Shown here: in pieces, positions 1-8,900 of the stretch | Numbering within the stretch: the stretch's first letter is position 1 | Layout of the letters: every line of letters starts with the position of its first letter | NCBI GenBank assembly: GCA_030916665.1 | Contig: JAUPWC010000386.1 | Coordinates: 1 to 13,515 of the forward strand | Length of the DNA stretch: 13,515 nucleotides | Direction of reading: 5' to 3' | DNA from: Verrucomicrobiota bacterium | GTDB lineage: Bacteria; Verrucomicrobiota; Verrucomicrobiia; Opitutales; Opitutaceae | Program-made: the position numbers and the translations under genes | Notes under the pieces: model-generated | Told to the model about the DNA's origin: nothing | What the model saw: the letters and a program-made list of their open reading frames with translations, nothing else | Database searches by the model: none

Positions 1-3000
1 ATGACGGGCTGGTTGTCGGGCAGGCACTCGGCGCGGATGGTGCGCGTGGCTTCGAGGCCGTCCATCTCCGGCATCTGGAGGTCCATCAGCACGAGGTTGA
101 ACCGCCGCTCCATCACGGCCGAAACGGCCTCGCGGCCGTTGGCGGCGGTGGCGGCCTTGTAGCCGAGACGTTCGAGGTAGCCGAGCGCGACCTTGCGGTT
201 CACGGGATTGTCCTCGGCGAGCAAAATGTCGAGCGGCACAGTCTCGGCCAGGCGGGGGCTGCTGGCGAGGGGATTGCGCGAATCGGGGCGGGCGGTGGGC
301 AGGGCCAGGACCCGGCGGAGGGCGTCGTGGATCGCGTAGGGCTTCAGCGGCTTGGCGAGACGCTGGAGCAAAGGATCGGCACCGTCGGCCCGCTTCAGGT
401 TGGAGCCGGGGGGCGCGAGCAGGACAACCGGCAGACCGGGGCGGATTTCGCGCAACCGGATGACCAGGTCGGCTCCGGCTGAGCCACCAAGGTCCTGGTC
501 CACGATGGCGACGCCGATCGGGCGGCTGCCGGCGAGGGCCAGCGCCTCATCGGCGTTGCCGGCCAAGACCGGCTCCAGCAGCCATTCGCGAAGCGCGCGA
601 TCCAGCATCAGGCGGTTCACCTTCAGGTCGTCCACCACCAGCACCGGTCCGGGATTGGGCAGGGTGGAGAAGAGCGGGGGGGTGTGGCTGTCCGTGATCG
701 CGACCGCGGTGCTGCGGATCGAGAAGCGGAAACAGGAACCCTGGCCGGGTGCGCTTTCCAAGCCGATCTCGCCGCCCATGAGCTCGACGAGGCGGCGGCA
801 GATGGCGAGGCCCAGGCCGGTGCCGCCGTATTTGCGCGTGGTGGAGGCGTCCACCTGGCTGAAGGGCCGGAAGAGCAGGTGCTGGCGGTCGGGGGAGATG
901 CCGATGCCTGTGTCGGTGATGCGGAAATCCAGCCGCACCTGGTCGGGTGGTCCGCCGGCGACGGGGCTGGACGTCACCTCCACCGTCACATGGCCGCGGG
1001 AGGTGAACTTGACGCCGTTGTTGAGCAGGTTGACGAGGACCTGGCGCAGACGCGTGATGTCGCCAAGGATGCAGGCCGGCACCGCGGGGTCGATGTAGGC
1101 GGCGAGTTCGATGCCCTTGCCGGCGGCGGCTCCGGCAAAGATGTCCACGGCCTCCTCGAGGCACTGGGCGAGCTCGAACGGCTGCTGCTCCAGCTCCAGG
1201 CGGCCCGACTCGATGCGGGAGAAATCGAGGATGTCGCTGATGATCGTGAGCAGGGAGTCGCTGCTGGTGCGGATGGTGCTGACGTAGTCGCGCTGCTCCG
1301 GGCTCAGGTCGGTCTCGAGCAGCAGGCTGGTCATGCCGATCACGCCGTTCATCGGCGTGCGGATCTCGTGCGACATCGAGGCGAGGAAGTCGGACTTGGC
1401 GCGCGAGGCGGCGTCGGCGTCCTCCTTGGCGCGGCGGAGCTGCTGCTCGGTTTCCACGCGCGCGGAGATGTCGGAGACGATGGCGATGAGGTTTTCGACA
1501 AAACCGTCCTCCGACAGGGCGGCCTGGATCTCGACGCGCACATGCAACCGGCGGCCGTCGGCGGCGAGCTGTACGGTGTCGGTGGCAACGGACTCGCCCG
1601 CCGCGATGGCGGCGGCGATGCGGTCGCGGGCCGCGGGATCGTCGGCGGCGGAGACGACGTGGTCGAGGAAGGGCTGGCGCAGCACCGCGGCGGAGGCGCG
1701 GCCGGTGAGACGGACAAAGCTCTCGTTGGTCCACTCGATGAGGCCCTGGGCGTCGGCGATGATCACGGCGTTGTCGGTGCGGCTGGCGACGAGGGAGAGC
1801 TTGCGCGCCTCGGCCTGGCTGGCGCGGAGCGCCTCGTCGGCGCGCTTGCGGGCGTTGATGTTCTGCACGATGCCGATCACCCGGCGCGGTTTGCGCGTGG
1901 CGCTGAACGACGTGCATTTGGCGCGGAACGCGAGCCACAGCCACTCGCCGGAGGCGAGGTGGACGCAGTGCTCGATCTCGATGAGCGGCGTCTCGCCGCG
2001 GAAATGGGCGTCGATGACGGAGCGCACGACGGGGCGGTCGTCGGCGTGCAGCAGGCCGAGCCAGCCGGCGCCGCTGGATGGCATTCCGGCGGGGTCGGTG
2101 CCGATCATCTTCCAGACCCCCGGGGTGCAAAAGACCGCATCGCTCTCGACATCCCACTCGAAGACGCCGGTCAGCGTGGACTCGAAGGCGAGGGTGAGGC
2201 GCTCATCGGCGGTCTTGAGGCGGGCCTCAACCAGCCGCCGTTCCTCGTTCTCCGCGGCCAGACGGGCGCTGGTGACCTCGGCGGCGCGCTGCCGGCGCAG
2301 CGCAGTCTGCGCGAGGTGGGTCACGAGTCCGAGCAGGAGGCTCACGCCGAGGCCCGACCAGAGCGTGATCTCGGGCAGGTAGCGGCGTGTGGCCGCCACG
2401 AGCGCCGGGCGCGGCGTGAGGCTCAGGGCGAAGGACTGGTCGAGGAGCCGGTAGCGCGAAGTCCGGCGCCAGCGGGTGTCGAGGATTTCGTGTTCCGTCG
2501 AGCTCTGGTAAACCCGCGGGCCCGGCCCGCCGTTGGGGGAGTCGAGCTCGACGATGATCTGGTAGCGGTCCGCGAGGCTGAGGCGGCGATCGATGGACTC
2601 GAAGAAGCGGTCGTAGAAAAACTCGGCGGCGACAAAGCCCTCGGCCGCACCGGTGCGGCCGACCGGAGCGTAGATCGCGAAGGTGGGCGCCAGGCTGGCG
2701 TTTTCGAGCGGGGCGGCGATGCCGTAGGTGCCCTGCCGGTGCGCCGTCATGATCGCCGTGCGGCGCCGCGGTTCCGCGCCGTGGTCGAAGGATGGAGCGT
2801 CCTCGTTGCCCGCGCGGGGCCAGAACCAGATTGTGCGCAGCAGGCTGTCGGTCAGATGGAGGGAGCGGTAACCGGGGAAATCGTGGACGAGGGACGCGGC
2901 GTCGTTTTCCCAGGCGGTGCGATCGGTGGCGGTGCGCGCCGCGGACCGCCGGGCGAAACGCCGGACCGTCTCGATCTGGCTTTCGGTTTCCCCGGCGAAG

Positions 3001-3788
3001 AGCGCGGCGACCGAATCCATCGTGAGCTGGGTCGCGCCGTTGAGATAACTGATTTCGCGGGCACGCAGGCTGACCCAGAAGCTCAGCGTGATGGTCAGAC
3101 CGCAGATGCCGACGGGCACCCAGAGCCAGCGGGGACCGGAGCCGGCTTCACCGGGCTGACGGTGCACGCCCAGCCCGATGAGGCCGGCGCCCAGCAGGCC
3201 CAGCAGGAGGGAGGTATGCGGGCCGAGGCGCGCGTAGGTTTGCCAGGCGGGGACGAAATTCAGCCCGTTGCGGTAGGCGAGCAGACCGGTGAGCCCGTAG
3301 GCCAGCAGCAACGAACCGATGAATCCCGCCAGCGTGGACAGGCCGGCCGCCCGCGGCCGGGCGGCCATCCAGGTGAGGCTCAGAGCGGCCGAAGTGCAAC
3401 CCAGCGCCAGGAGAAGCGGCATGCGCGCGACGTCGGGCCCCGCCACCAGGCGGGTGTGGTCGGCCAGCAAACCGTCGATCCCCAGGTCGATGCCGAGCGC
3501 GGACTGCAGCGCGCTGCCGAGGCCGAGCAGAGTGGCGGCGAAGGCGGCGGCGAGCCCGGGCCCCCGCCATTGCAGGGCGGCAAAGCAAGGAGCCAGCCCC
3601 ATCAGGACCAGACAGGCGGCGGCATTGGCGGACAGCGGCGCGTCGTAGGAGCGCGGTTGCACCCATGTGGCCCGTCCCGTCCACCAGCCGACGAGCACGG
3701 CCAGTGCGCAAATCGCCAGCAGGGCGAAGGGCAGGAGATGTAGCAACCGGGCGGCGGAAGGCTGGATGCGGCTCTCGGAGGGCGACAT
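1..3788 (-). CDS. Hybrid sensor histidine kinase/response regulator with two PAS and two receiver domains, 3' end cut by the window edge
   Basis: Membrane sensor kinase that should autophosphorylate on histidine and pass phosphate to its own receivers. It starts at ATG 3788 ([11 protein letters not shown]) and stays open to base 1, giving about 1262 residues. I see about seven hydrophobic segments (residues 15-230). A CHASE-like extracytoplasmic region follows (about 245-455, with [12 protein letters not shown] at 304 and a nearby GNE), then another membrane segment (about 470-490). Next are a charged, probably coiled-coil linker, PAS1 (about 530-648) and PAS2 (about 663-780). HisKA has [12 protein letters not shown] with H807. 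HATPase_c has N-box N924, DTGIGIS at D959 and [10 protein letters not shown] at 986-995. Receiver 1 has D1053/D1054, D1097 and K1146 but lacks the usual Thr/Ser. Receiver 2 has E1192/D1193 and [11 protein letters not shown] with D1236. An Hpt domain could follow outside the window. The signal is unknown. The domain assignment is secure; the CHASE-like label is less so. Confidence 0.93.
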   Translation of the reverse strand, partial: MSPSESRIQPSAARLLHLLPFALLAICALAVLVGWWTGRATWVQPRSYDAPLSANAAACLVLMGLAPCFAALQWRGPGLAAAFAATLLGLGSALQSALGIDLGIDGLLADHTRLVAGPDVARMPLLLALGCTSAALSLTWMAARPRAAGLSTLAGFIGSLLLAYGLTGLLAYRNGLNFVPAWQTYARLGPHTSLLLGLLGAGLIGLGVHRQPGEAGSGPRWLWVPVGICGLTITLSFWVSLRAREISYLNGATQLTMDSVAALFAGETESQIETVRRFARRSAARTATDRTAWENDAASLVHDFPGYRSLHLTDSLLRTIWFWPRAGNEDAPSFDHGAEPRRRTAIMTAHRQGTYGIAAPLENASLAPTFAIYAPVGRTGAAEGFVAAEFFYDRFFESIDRRLSLADRYQIIVELDSPNGGPGPRVYQSSTEHEILDTRWRRTSRYRLLDQSFALSLTPRPALVAATRRYLPEITLWSGLGVSLLLGLVTHLAQTALRRQRAAEVTSARLAAENEERRLVEARLKTADERLTLAFESTLTGVFEWDVESDAVFCTPGVWKMIGTDPAGMPSSGAGWLGLLHADDRPVVRSVIDAHFRGETPLIEIEHCVHLASGEWLWLAFRAKCTSFSATRKPRRVIGIVQNINARKRADEALRASQAEARKLSLVASRTDNAVIIADAQGLIEWTNESFVRLTGRASAAVLRQPFLDHVVSAADDPAARDRIAAAIAAGESVATDTVQLAADGRRLHVRVEIQAALSEDGFVENLIAIVSDISARVETEQQLRRAKEDADAASRAKSDFLASMSHEIRTPMNGVIGMTSLLLETDLSPEQRDYVSTIRTSSDSLLTIISDILDFSRIESGRLELEQQPFELAQCLEEAVDIFAGAAAGKGIELAAYIDPAVPACILGDITRLRQVLVNLLNNGVKFTSRGHVTVEVTSSPVAGGPPDQVRLDFRITDTGIGISPDRQHLLFRPFSQVDASTTRKYGGTGLGLAICRRLVELMGGEIGLESAPGQGSCFRFSIRSTAVAITDSHTPPLFSTLPNPGPVLVVDDLKVNRLMLDRALREWLLEPVLAGNADEALALAGSRPIGVAIVDQDLGGSAGADLVIRLREIRPGLPVVLLAPPGSNLKRADGADPLLQRLAKPLKPYAIHDALRRVLALPTARPDSRNPLASSPRLAETVPLDILLAEDNPVNRKVALGYLERLGYKAATAANGREAVSAVMERRFNLVLMDLQMPEMDGLEATRTIRAECLPDNQPV

Positions 3789-3802
3789 GGGGTGACGCTC
3801 AA

Positions 3803-3831
3803 ATTGGAAACGGGGCCCGGTCTCATGGCAA
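3803..3831 (-). promoter_or_regulatory. Possible sigma70-type promoter for the kinase gene
   Basis: Reading the minus strand, TTGCCA (3831-3826) lies 17 nt upstream of TCCAAT (3808-3803). These match the -35 consensus at five of six positions and the -10 consensus at four of six. The -10-like box ends 15 nt before the kinase start codon, so any leader would be very short. In GC-rich DNA such a pair can occur by chance, so this is a candidate only. Confidence 0.25.
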
Positions 3832-3866
3832 CGCATTACCCCTGAATCGTGGATTGTCCGCGCAGT

Positions 3867-3895
3867 CTGCTCCGGGAGCAGCGGGACTTTCCCGC
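3867..3895. repeat. Two back-to-back palindromes downstream of the AsmA-like gene
   Basis: CTGCTCC-G-GGAGCAG occupies 3867-3881 (7-bp arms, 1-nt centre). GCGGGA-CTT-TCCCGC occupies 3881-3895 (6-bp arms, 3-nt centre). They share base 3881. The pair starts about 70 nt after the AsmA-like stop codon, so it could form consecutive hairpins in that transcript or act as a protein-binding site. There is no T-tract on the transcribed strand, so a simple intrinsic terminator is not supported. Confidence 0.5.
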
Positions 3896-3967
3896 GCAGT
3901 CGCGATTACCGGTCTCCGCGCTTCCGAGCTGGGCCGGGAAGGGCCGGGCCGCTGCCGAAATCCGCGA

Positions 3968-6763
3968 TCACCGGACTGGCTCGGGTTGCGACCGGTCCGG
4001 TCCGGGCGAAATGACCGGGGGCGGCTCGGTGGAGACCGGGGCCGCCGGCTTTGACCCGGGGGCGACCACATACGACCACTTGGGGTTGCCCAGCGGACCG
4101 TTGAGCTTCAGTTCCAGCATGCTGGTGAGCGGATTCATGACGAGGCTCACGGCCACGGCCAGCAGGCTGCCCGGCTGTTCGTAGGGCTTGAACTTGGCGG
4201 TGAAGTCCAGCGAGTTGGTGGCGAAGGCGTAGCGGCCCCGTGCGTCGATCGTGGCGCTGGGTCCCGTGACCTTCAGGTCGGGGAAGGAGAGTTCCCCGCG
4301 GTCGAGGTCCATGCTGGTGAAGGCGGTGTCGAACTTGAGCGAGGAAAAACTGAGGGTGAGCCCGCTCAGCACCTGCGAGAGCAGCCCGAAGAGGTGAACT
4401 TCGCCCAGTTGCCCTCCGGTCAGCGAGGCGCGGCCGGAGCCCTTGAAGCTGGCAAGATCCGCAGGGTCGCCCAACGCCGTGAGGGAAATATCGAGGAGAC
4501 TGCTGGCAGCCGGGCGCACAAACTGGCTGTCGGGTCCGGCCGGCACCGGTGTGCCCGTGCGCGCGGCGTCATATTGCTGGACGGCATGGACAGTTGCGCC
4601 GAGCCGGGCCCGGTTGAGGTAGAGGTCGAAGCCGAGCTGCCGCCCGCCAGGCAGGCCGGAGAGCGTGGCCTTGCCTTCACCGCTGCCGCCGGCCGCAGCA
4701 AAGACGATCTTCTCCAGTTTCACCTCACGGCCGGCGACGGTGCCCGCGACCTCGGCGCTTTCGAGCGGGAAGCCGTAATAAGTGAACGCCACGGGCATGT
4801 TTGCCGCGAAGCGGTAGGCGGGCACGAGACCGGCCTCACCGCCCGCCAATTCGCCCCAAGCGTGGATCTGCGGACTGGCGGTGAACTTCAGCGAGGCGAG
4901 CACGTCGTCCGCCCGGCCCTCAAGCATGCGGCCGAGCACGGCCGGGTCGGCGTCGGTCGTGAAGTCGAACTCGAAGCGGTCGGTGGCCCGGCTGTCGGGC
5001 ACGCCGAAACGCTTGAAGGTGCCGCGCACGTTCTCCCGCCCGGCGGCCCGCGTGCCGTGCAGCGCGAGGCCGTGGACGAAGCCGGGCCGGATGAAGAGCG
5101 TGGCGTCGGCGCTTTCAAAGTCGCCGCCCCAGATGGCGGCGCGGTCGGTGCGGGCACGGACGAAATTGTTGCTCAACGCGGGGGTCTTCCAGCGGCCTTG
5201 GATGTCGACTTCGCCCGAAGGCGGAGCGTCAGCGGGGAAGGCGAACCAGCGGTTCCAGAACGCCGGCCACCAGTCGCCGCGGAACCAACCCTGGATGGCG
5301 ACAGGATGGAGGTGGCCGTGGAGCAGCATGCGATAATCGGTCGTGCCGAAGTCCATCCAGTAGGACCCGCGCGCCAGGTTGCCGCCGAGCGAGACCCGTG
5401 CTTCGTCGGCGAGGAAGCTCCGGCCGACAATCTGGATACGGCCGCGCGCCGACGAGATGGGCACGCCGCGGGAATCCAGCCGGCCGGTCCCGGCCCAGGC
5501 GGTCACGCGGTCAAGGCGCCAGCCCGGGGCCAGCCAGGCCTCGGCGTCGAACTCCACCGGATCGCCGAAGCGGAAGTAAGGCTCGGCCCGCGGCGTGTGT
5601 CTGGCGAGGGTGCGGGTGATGAGATCGTGATGCGCGCGGCCCGCGGCGCGGATGCGCGCGGATTTTTCATTCAGCGCGGCCTCGACCTCGGCGGCGAAGG
5701 TTTCGCCCTCCACGCGGGCCGAAAGTTCGGCCTGGACCCGCGGCCAGGAATCGAGCGTGGCGCGCAGCATGGGACCGTCGATGGCACCGTCCTTGAATGC
5801 CAGCCGGCCGGCGGCGAGCCGGAGTTCGCCGGCACGCGCGGTGAGACTGACGGGGGCCACCGTGGCCCGGAGCTGGAGCCGCACGGACTCGGCCCGCACC
5901 CCGGCTTGGGCCTCCAGCTGGCGGACCGCGGCCTGCACCAGCACGCCCTGTTCCTGGGTGCGGCCGAGCACGAAGGTGGTGGCGGCGGCAAAGGGGCCGA
6001 GCACGAGCGGCTGGTCCCACGGCTGGCGCGCACCGGCTGCGGCCAGCAGCAGGGTGGCCCGGTTGCGACCGCTGTGATCGGTTTCCAGCCGGACCGCGAG
6101 GTTGGGTTCGTCAAACGCCTCGAGCCGGGCGGCGAACGGCGCCAGCTGGCGGGCGGTCTGGAGAAAACGCGCGGTGAGCTTCTGCAGGTCGGGCTGTTCC
6201 GGCCCGGCCCGCGGCGGCGTGAACTCGCCCTGCACGGAGAGCGTAAGCCGGCCGAAGCGGCCGGCGAACTGTTCGACGCGCCAGAGCCGGTCGCGGTAGC
6301 GGAGCGTCGCCGCCAGATCCCGCACCACGGGTTCGGCGGTGCCGCTGGGCGACAGCATGGCCGGCAGATGCAGAGCGGCGCCCTCGATCTGGATTTCCTC
6401 GGGAAAGGTCCGTCCGGCGAGCAGGGCCCAGGGGTCGTGGCGCACGTAGAGCAGGCGGCAGGTGAGCAGCGGGTCCTCGAACTGCGTGGCGCGCAGCCGC
6501 ACATCCTGGAGGAGAAGCTTGCCGGTGGGGTCGAACCGCGCCCGGCCGAAGTGCAGGATCAGGCCGGAGCGCGCCATCTCGCCTTCGATGCGCCGGAGCA
6601 CATAGCCGGGCACGGGCAGTTCCTTCGCCACGGCGATGTAGAGCAGCGCGGCGAGCAGGACGCCGAGCAGAATCCAGAGCGCCCAGCACGCGAGCGTGAC
6701 GCTGCACGAACCGCAGAAACGCAGGCCCGACTTGAACCAGGAGTGCTTGGTCGCGGTGGACAT
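3968..6763 (-). CDS. AsmA-like, membrane-anchored periplasmic protein (931 aa)
   Basis: Large protein with a short cytoplasmic N-terminus and one strong membrane segment (about residues 21-46). A long region follows, rich in alternating beta-type segments, with no enzymatic motif that I can see. The C-terminal part (about 770-900) has the AsmA-family pattern: GSGRASLTGGQLGEVHLFG, a following LxFSSLKFDTAFTSMDLDRG stretch, DLKVTGPSATIDARGRYAF, then LELKLNGPLGNPKW. A proline-rich tail closes the protein. Relatives such as AsmA, YhdP and TamB act in envelope and outer-membrane lipid homeostasis, with bridge-like lipid transfer proposed for some. By inference this protein works in the periplasm. 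Its start is 20 nt after the DUF4340 stop codon, so co-transcription with the transporter cluster is likely. No Shine-Dalgarno is visible; the start was chosen because the membrane anchor follows directly. Family membership is well supported; the exact role is not. Confidence 0.82.
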   Translation of the reverse strand: MSTATKHSWFKSGLRFCGSCSVTLACWALWILLGVLLAALLYIAVAKELPVPGYVLRRIEGEMARSGLILHFGRARFDPTGKLLLQDVRLRATQFEDPLLTCRLLYVRHDPWALLAGRTFPEEIQIEGAALHLPAMLSPSGTAEPVVRDLAATLRYRDRLWRVEQFAGRFGRLTLSVQGEFTPPRAGPEQPDLQKLTARFLQTARQLAPFAARLEAFDEPNLAVRLETDHSGRNRATLLLAAAGARQPWDQPLVLGPFAAATTFVLGRTQEQGVLVQAAVRQLEAQAGVRAESVRLQLRATVAPVSLTARAGELRLAAGRLAFKDGAIDGPMLRATLDSWPRVQAELSARVEGETFAAEVEAALNEKSARIRAAGRAHHDLITRTLARHTPRAEPYFRFGDPVEFDAEAWLAPGWRLDRVTAWAGTGRLDSRGVPISSARGRIQIVGRSFLADEARVSLGGNLARGSYWMDFGTTDYRMLLHGHLHPVAIQGWFRGDWWPAFWNRWFAFPADAPPSGEVDIQGRWKTPALSNNFVRARTDRAAIWGGDFESADATLFIRPGFVHGLALHGTRAAGRENVRGTFKRFGVPDSRATDRFEFDFTTDADPAVLGRMLEGRADDVLASLKFTASPQIHAWGELAGGEAGLVPAYRFAANMPVAFTYYGFPLESAEVAGTVAGREVKLEKIVFAAAGGSGEGKATLSGLPGGRQLGFDLYLNRARLGATVHAVQQYDAARTGTPVPAGPDSQFVRPAASSLLDISLTALGDPADLASFKGSGRASLTGGQLGEVHLFGLLSQVLSGLTLSFSSLKFDTAFTSMDLDRGELSFPDLKVTGPSATIDARGRYAFATNSLDFTAKFKPYEQPGSLLAVAVSLVMNPLTSMLELKLNGPLGNPKWSYVVAPGSKPAAPVSTEPPPVISPGPDRSQPEPVR

Positions 6764-6783
6764 GACGGGCGGACGCCGCCGGT

Positions 6784-8784
6784 TCAGGGGTTGGTCGTGG
6801 CGGGCTTGGCTTCGGGTGCGGTCGCTTCAGGTGCGGGAGCGGGCGTCGCCTGCGGACCAGGGTCGTGTTTTTCGCGGTAGGTAAGCGTGAAGATCGCGTC
6901 GAGCAGGGACTGGGTGACCGTGAACGTCACGCCGCCGAAATCAGCCGTGCCGGCCACGAGCGTGCTGCCGCCGAGCCGCTCGGTGAGAAAGAGGCTGGCC
7001 GGAGTCTCGGGTGCGCCGGCGAAGCTCAGCGTGTAGTCCAGCCGGTAGCGCCACGGGCGGCTGCCCTCGGGCGTGATCGCCTGGTCGGAGGTGAACGATT
7101 CCGCGGTGAAGTCGCGCGCGCGCAGGCTGCCGAGTTCGTCGATGATTCCGCGCAGAGCCTTGCGCAGGGGTTCCGGTTCGACGCCGAGGGCGGCATCCCA
7201 GGACTTGTCGCCTTCCTTAAGTTTCTGGCTGTAGATCGCCGTGCCGGTGGCGAGGTCCACGAGACTCAGGCCGGTGAGCTGGGCGCCTTCCGGCAGACGG
7301 CGCAGCTGGCGGACGCGGAAGTGGAGGGGCGCGACCGGCGTGTCGTCGAGAATGTCGGGCATGATCTCATAGACGAAGGGCGGGCTGTTGAGCCGGGCGA
7401 AGGCGAGGCCGGGGCGGTCGGGGGAAACACCGATCTGAAGGAGCACGGTCGTGGGCTCCTTGCCGCTGAGCCCGCCGCCGGTGTTGAGGCCGAGAGTGAT
7501 GGCGCGCTGGGGGCGGTTGAAACCGTAGTTTTCGACGTCGGCGGCGGAGGGGGCGTCGCTGAGGAACTTAGTGGCGCTGAGCCGCGCGAGCTTCCCGAGC
7601 AGGTTGGCGACGATCTCGGAATCGGCGGGCGCGGTGAGAGGGGCCTGGCCGTCGGAGCGGACCACCGCCTGCCACTGGGCTCCGTTGTTGCCGACGGCTT
7701 CGAGCCGTTGCAGGGACAGCTCGGGTTGGCCGGGGGTGGAAAGGGTGAGCGCGGTGACGGTATCCTCGCGGAAGTCGAGGACATGGCGGTCGCGCAGTTC
7801 TTCCTGCGCCGAGCGCAGCACCTCCAGCAGGGGCTCGGGCACGGCAACGGTGAAGACAACGGCCTTGTCCTCGAAGCGCGCGTAGGATTCGCCCTCGGCG
7901 GCGGCGGCGCCCAGCAGGAGGGTTTCGCGACGCGCGTTGCCCTCGAAGGTCACGCTCAGGGCGGGCGCGTCGAGGCCCGTGCGGTCGGCGCCGGTCTGTT
8001 CCGGAAAGGACCGGGCGGTGAGGCTGTTGAGGCTGGTGATGGTGGCCTCGACGCCGGCCTTGTCGGCACGGGCCAGGATAGGGGTCTCGAAACCCCAGCG
8101 GCCGGACTGGTCGCGGCGCAGGCGGATCTTGAGGTTCGCGGGGGCGCCACCCTGGAGGGCGAGGCTGGTGGCGGAGCCGGTCTGGATGTTGAGCGAACGG
8201 ACCTCGAAGACCGGGATCGTGAAGACGGAATCCGTGCGCAGATCGCTGAGGGGGAGACCCACGCTCTCGGCGAGGCTGCGGCTCACGACGTGGACGCGCT
8301 GGGTGTCGGGCGAGAAAATGTAGAGCCGGTTGCCCGTGCGGGTGTCGTCGCCGACGAGCAGTTTCAGCGTTCTTTTGTCCGGCGCGGTTTTGCCCGGGAC
8401 GGAGAGATCAAGGGTGAGCGCCGGCTTCTCGAGCCCGTAATCGGCGAGCGTCTGGCCGCCCTTGGCGAGGTCGGCGAGGGTGAAGCTGGTATCGTGTTCG
8501 AGGAACTGGAGCTCGTTGTGGATGCGGGAAACGGCGTTGGGGTTGGCCGGCCACTCATACGGCGCGACCAGCCACCAGCCGCCGGCGTTGGGACGTTTCT
8601 CCAGCTTCACCGTTTCCCCGGCGGCCGTGGTGCGGGTGAACGATTCGAGGCTGGCGATCTCGGCCGGCAGCACGCGGCGCCGGTCCGAAAGGGTGCCCGG
8701 GTCCCGCACCACCATGAAATAATAGATGTAGCTGAAGACGACGACGTTCAGGAAAAGCAGGACAACAGTGACTTTGGAGCGCAT
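6784..8784 (-). CDS. DUF4340 domain-containing, membrane-anchored protein (666 aa)
   Basis: N-terminal membrane anchor (about residues 5-27, VVLLFLNVVVFSYIYYFMVV), then a large soluble part presumably in the periplasm. The DUF4340 pattern is clear: a helix with regularly spaced leucines and phenylalanines, then LADYGLEKPALTLDLSV, then a beta strand ending LLVGDDTRTGNRLYIF. A second, related copy (about 390-500) has VENYGFNRPQRAITLGL, followed by FVYEIMPDILDD. The last 25 or so residues are a Pro/Ala/Glu-rich low-complexity tail. DUF4340 proteins are typically encoded beside GldG-like ABC auxiliary proteins, as here (116-nt gap upstream). The biochemical role is unknown; a periplasmic accessory of the ABC transporter is the natural inference. 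The AsmA-like gene follows 20 nt downstream. The start at 8784 is the only ATG that precedes the membrane anchor. Confidence 0.85.
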   Translation of the reverse strand: MRSKVTVVLLFLNVVVFSYIYYFMVVRDPGTLSDRRRVLPAEIASLESFTRTTAAGETVKLEKRPNAGGWWLVAPYEWPANPNAVSRIHNELQFLEHDTSFTLADLAKGGQTLADYGLEKPALTLDLSVPGKTAPDKRTLKLLVGDDTRTGNRLYIFSPDTQRVHVVSRSLAESVGLPLSDLRTDSVFTIPVFEVRSLNIQTGSATSLALQGGAPANLKIRLRRDQSGRWGFETPILARADKAGVEATITSLNSLTARSFPEQTGADRTGLDAPALSVTFEGNARRETLLLGAAAAEGESYARFEDKAVVFTVAVPEPLLEVLRSAQEELRDRHVLDFREDTVTALTLSTPGQPELSLQRLEAVGNNGAQWQAVVRSDGQAPLTAPADSEIVANLLGKLARLSATKFLSDAPSAADVENYGFNRPQRAITLGLNTGGGLSGKEPTTVLLQIGVSPDRPGLAFARLNSPPFVYEIMPDILDDTPVAPLHFRVRQLRRLPEGAQLTGLSLVDLATGTAIYSQKLKEGDKSWDAALGVEPEPLRKALRGIIDELGSLRARDFTAESFTSDQAITPEGSRPWRYRLDYTLSFAGAPETPASLFLTERLGGSTLVAGTADFGGVTFTVTQSLLDAIFTLTYREKHDPGPQATPAPAPEATAPEAKPATTNP

Positions 8785-8800
8785 GGCGGGGAGGACAAGA

Positions 8801-8888
8801 GACCACCGACTACGGACTACTGACCACAGGCCGGCGACAGAAGGGTCGGCAGCAGAGATCGAGGTCGGTTGTCGGTGGTCTGGTAGTC
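8801..8888. repeat. Inverted pair of heptamer (GACYACN) arrays in the GldG-DUF4340 spacer
   Basis: On the plus strand 8801-8828 reads as four heptamers: GACCACC, GACTACG, GACTACT, GACCACA. On the minus strand 8888-8860 reads GACTACCA (one base longer), GACCACC, GACAACC, GACCTCG. The two arrays face each other around about 31 nt. The best paired part is an exact 11-bp inverted repeat, 8800-8810 with 8871-8881. The element fills most of the 116-nt spacer. A related element lies between the ATPase and permease genes, where 18 of 19 bases match this left arm. Confidence 0.72.
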
Positions 8889-8900
8889 ATGGGGTCGTTT

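Larger units (their letters stand above)
3789..3967. other. 179-nt intergenic region between the AsmA-like gene and the kinase gene
   Basis: This is the only gap downstream of birA long enough and placed to separate two transcription units, because the product type changes here. It carries two adjoining short palindromes and a weak promoter-like pair, described separately. I see no small open reading frame with credible features and no T-run that would make either palindrome a convincing intrinsic terminator. Confidence 0.6.

Noticed and set aside
547..2157. A minus-strand frame of about 536 codons within the kinase region
   Set aside because: It is extremely Arg/Pro-rich and out of frame with the kinase, whose frame carries the H-box, N-box, G-boxes and both receivers continuously.
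684..3743. Very long plus-strand open frame (over 1000 codons) opposite the kinase gene
   Set aside because: Its translation is Gly/Ala/Glu/Arg-rich with no recognisable domain, while the minus strand encodes a complete domain series. It is a by-product of GC-rich codon use.
4394..8823. Two chained plus-strand open frames opposite the AsmA-like and DUF4340 genes
   Set aside because: Same low-complexity composition and no motif. The opposite strand has membrane anchors and clear family patterns.
8801..8888. CRISPR array
   Set aside because: The units are 7 bp, contiguous and degenerate, with no spacers of regular length and no cas genes.
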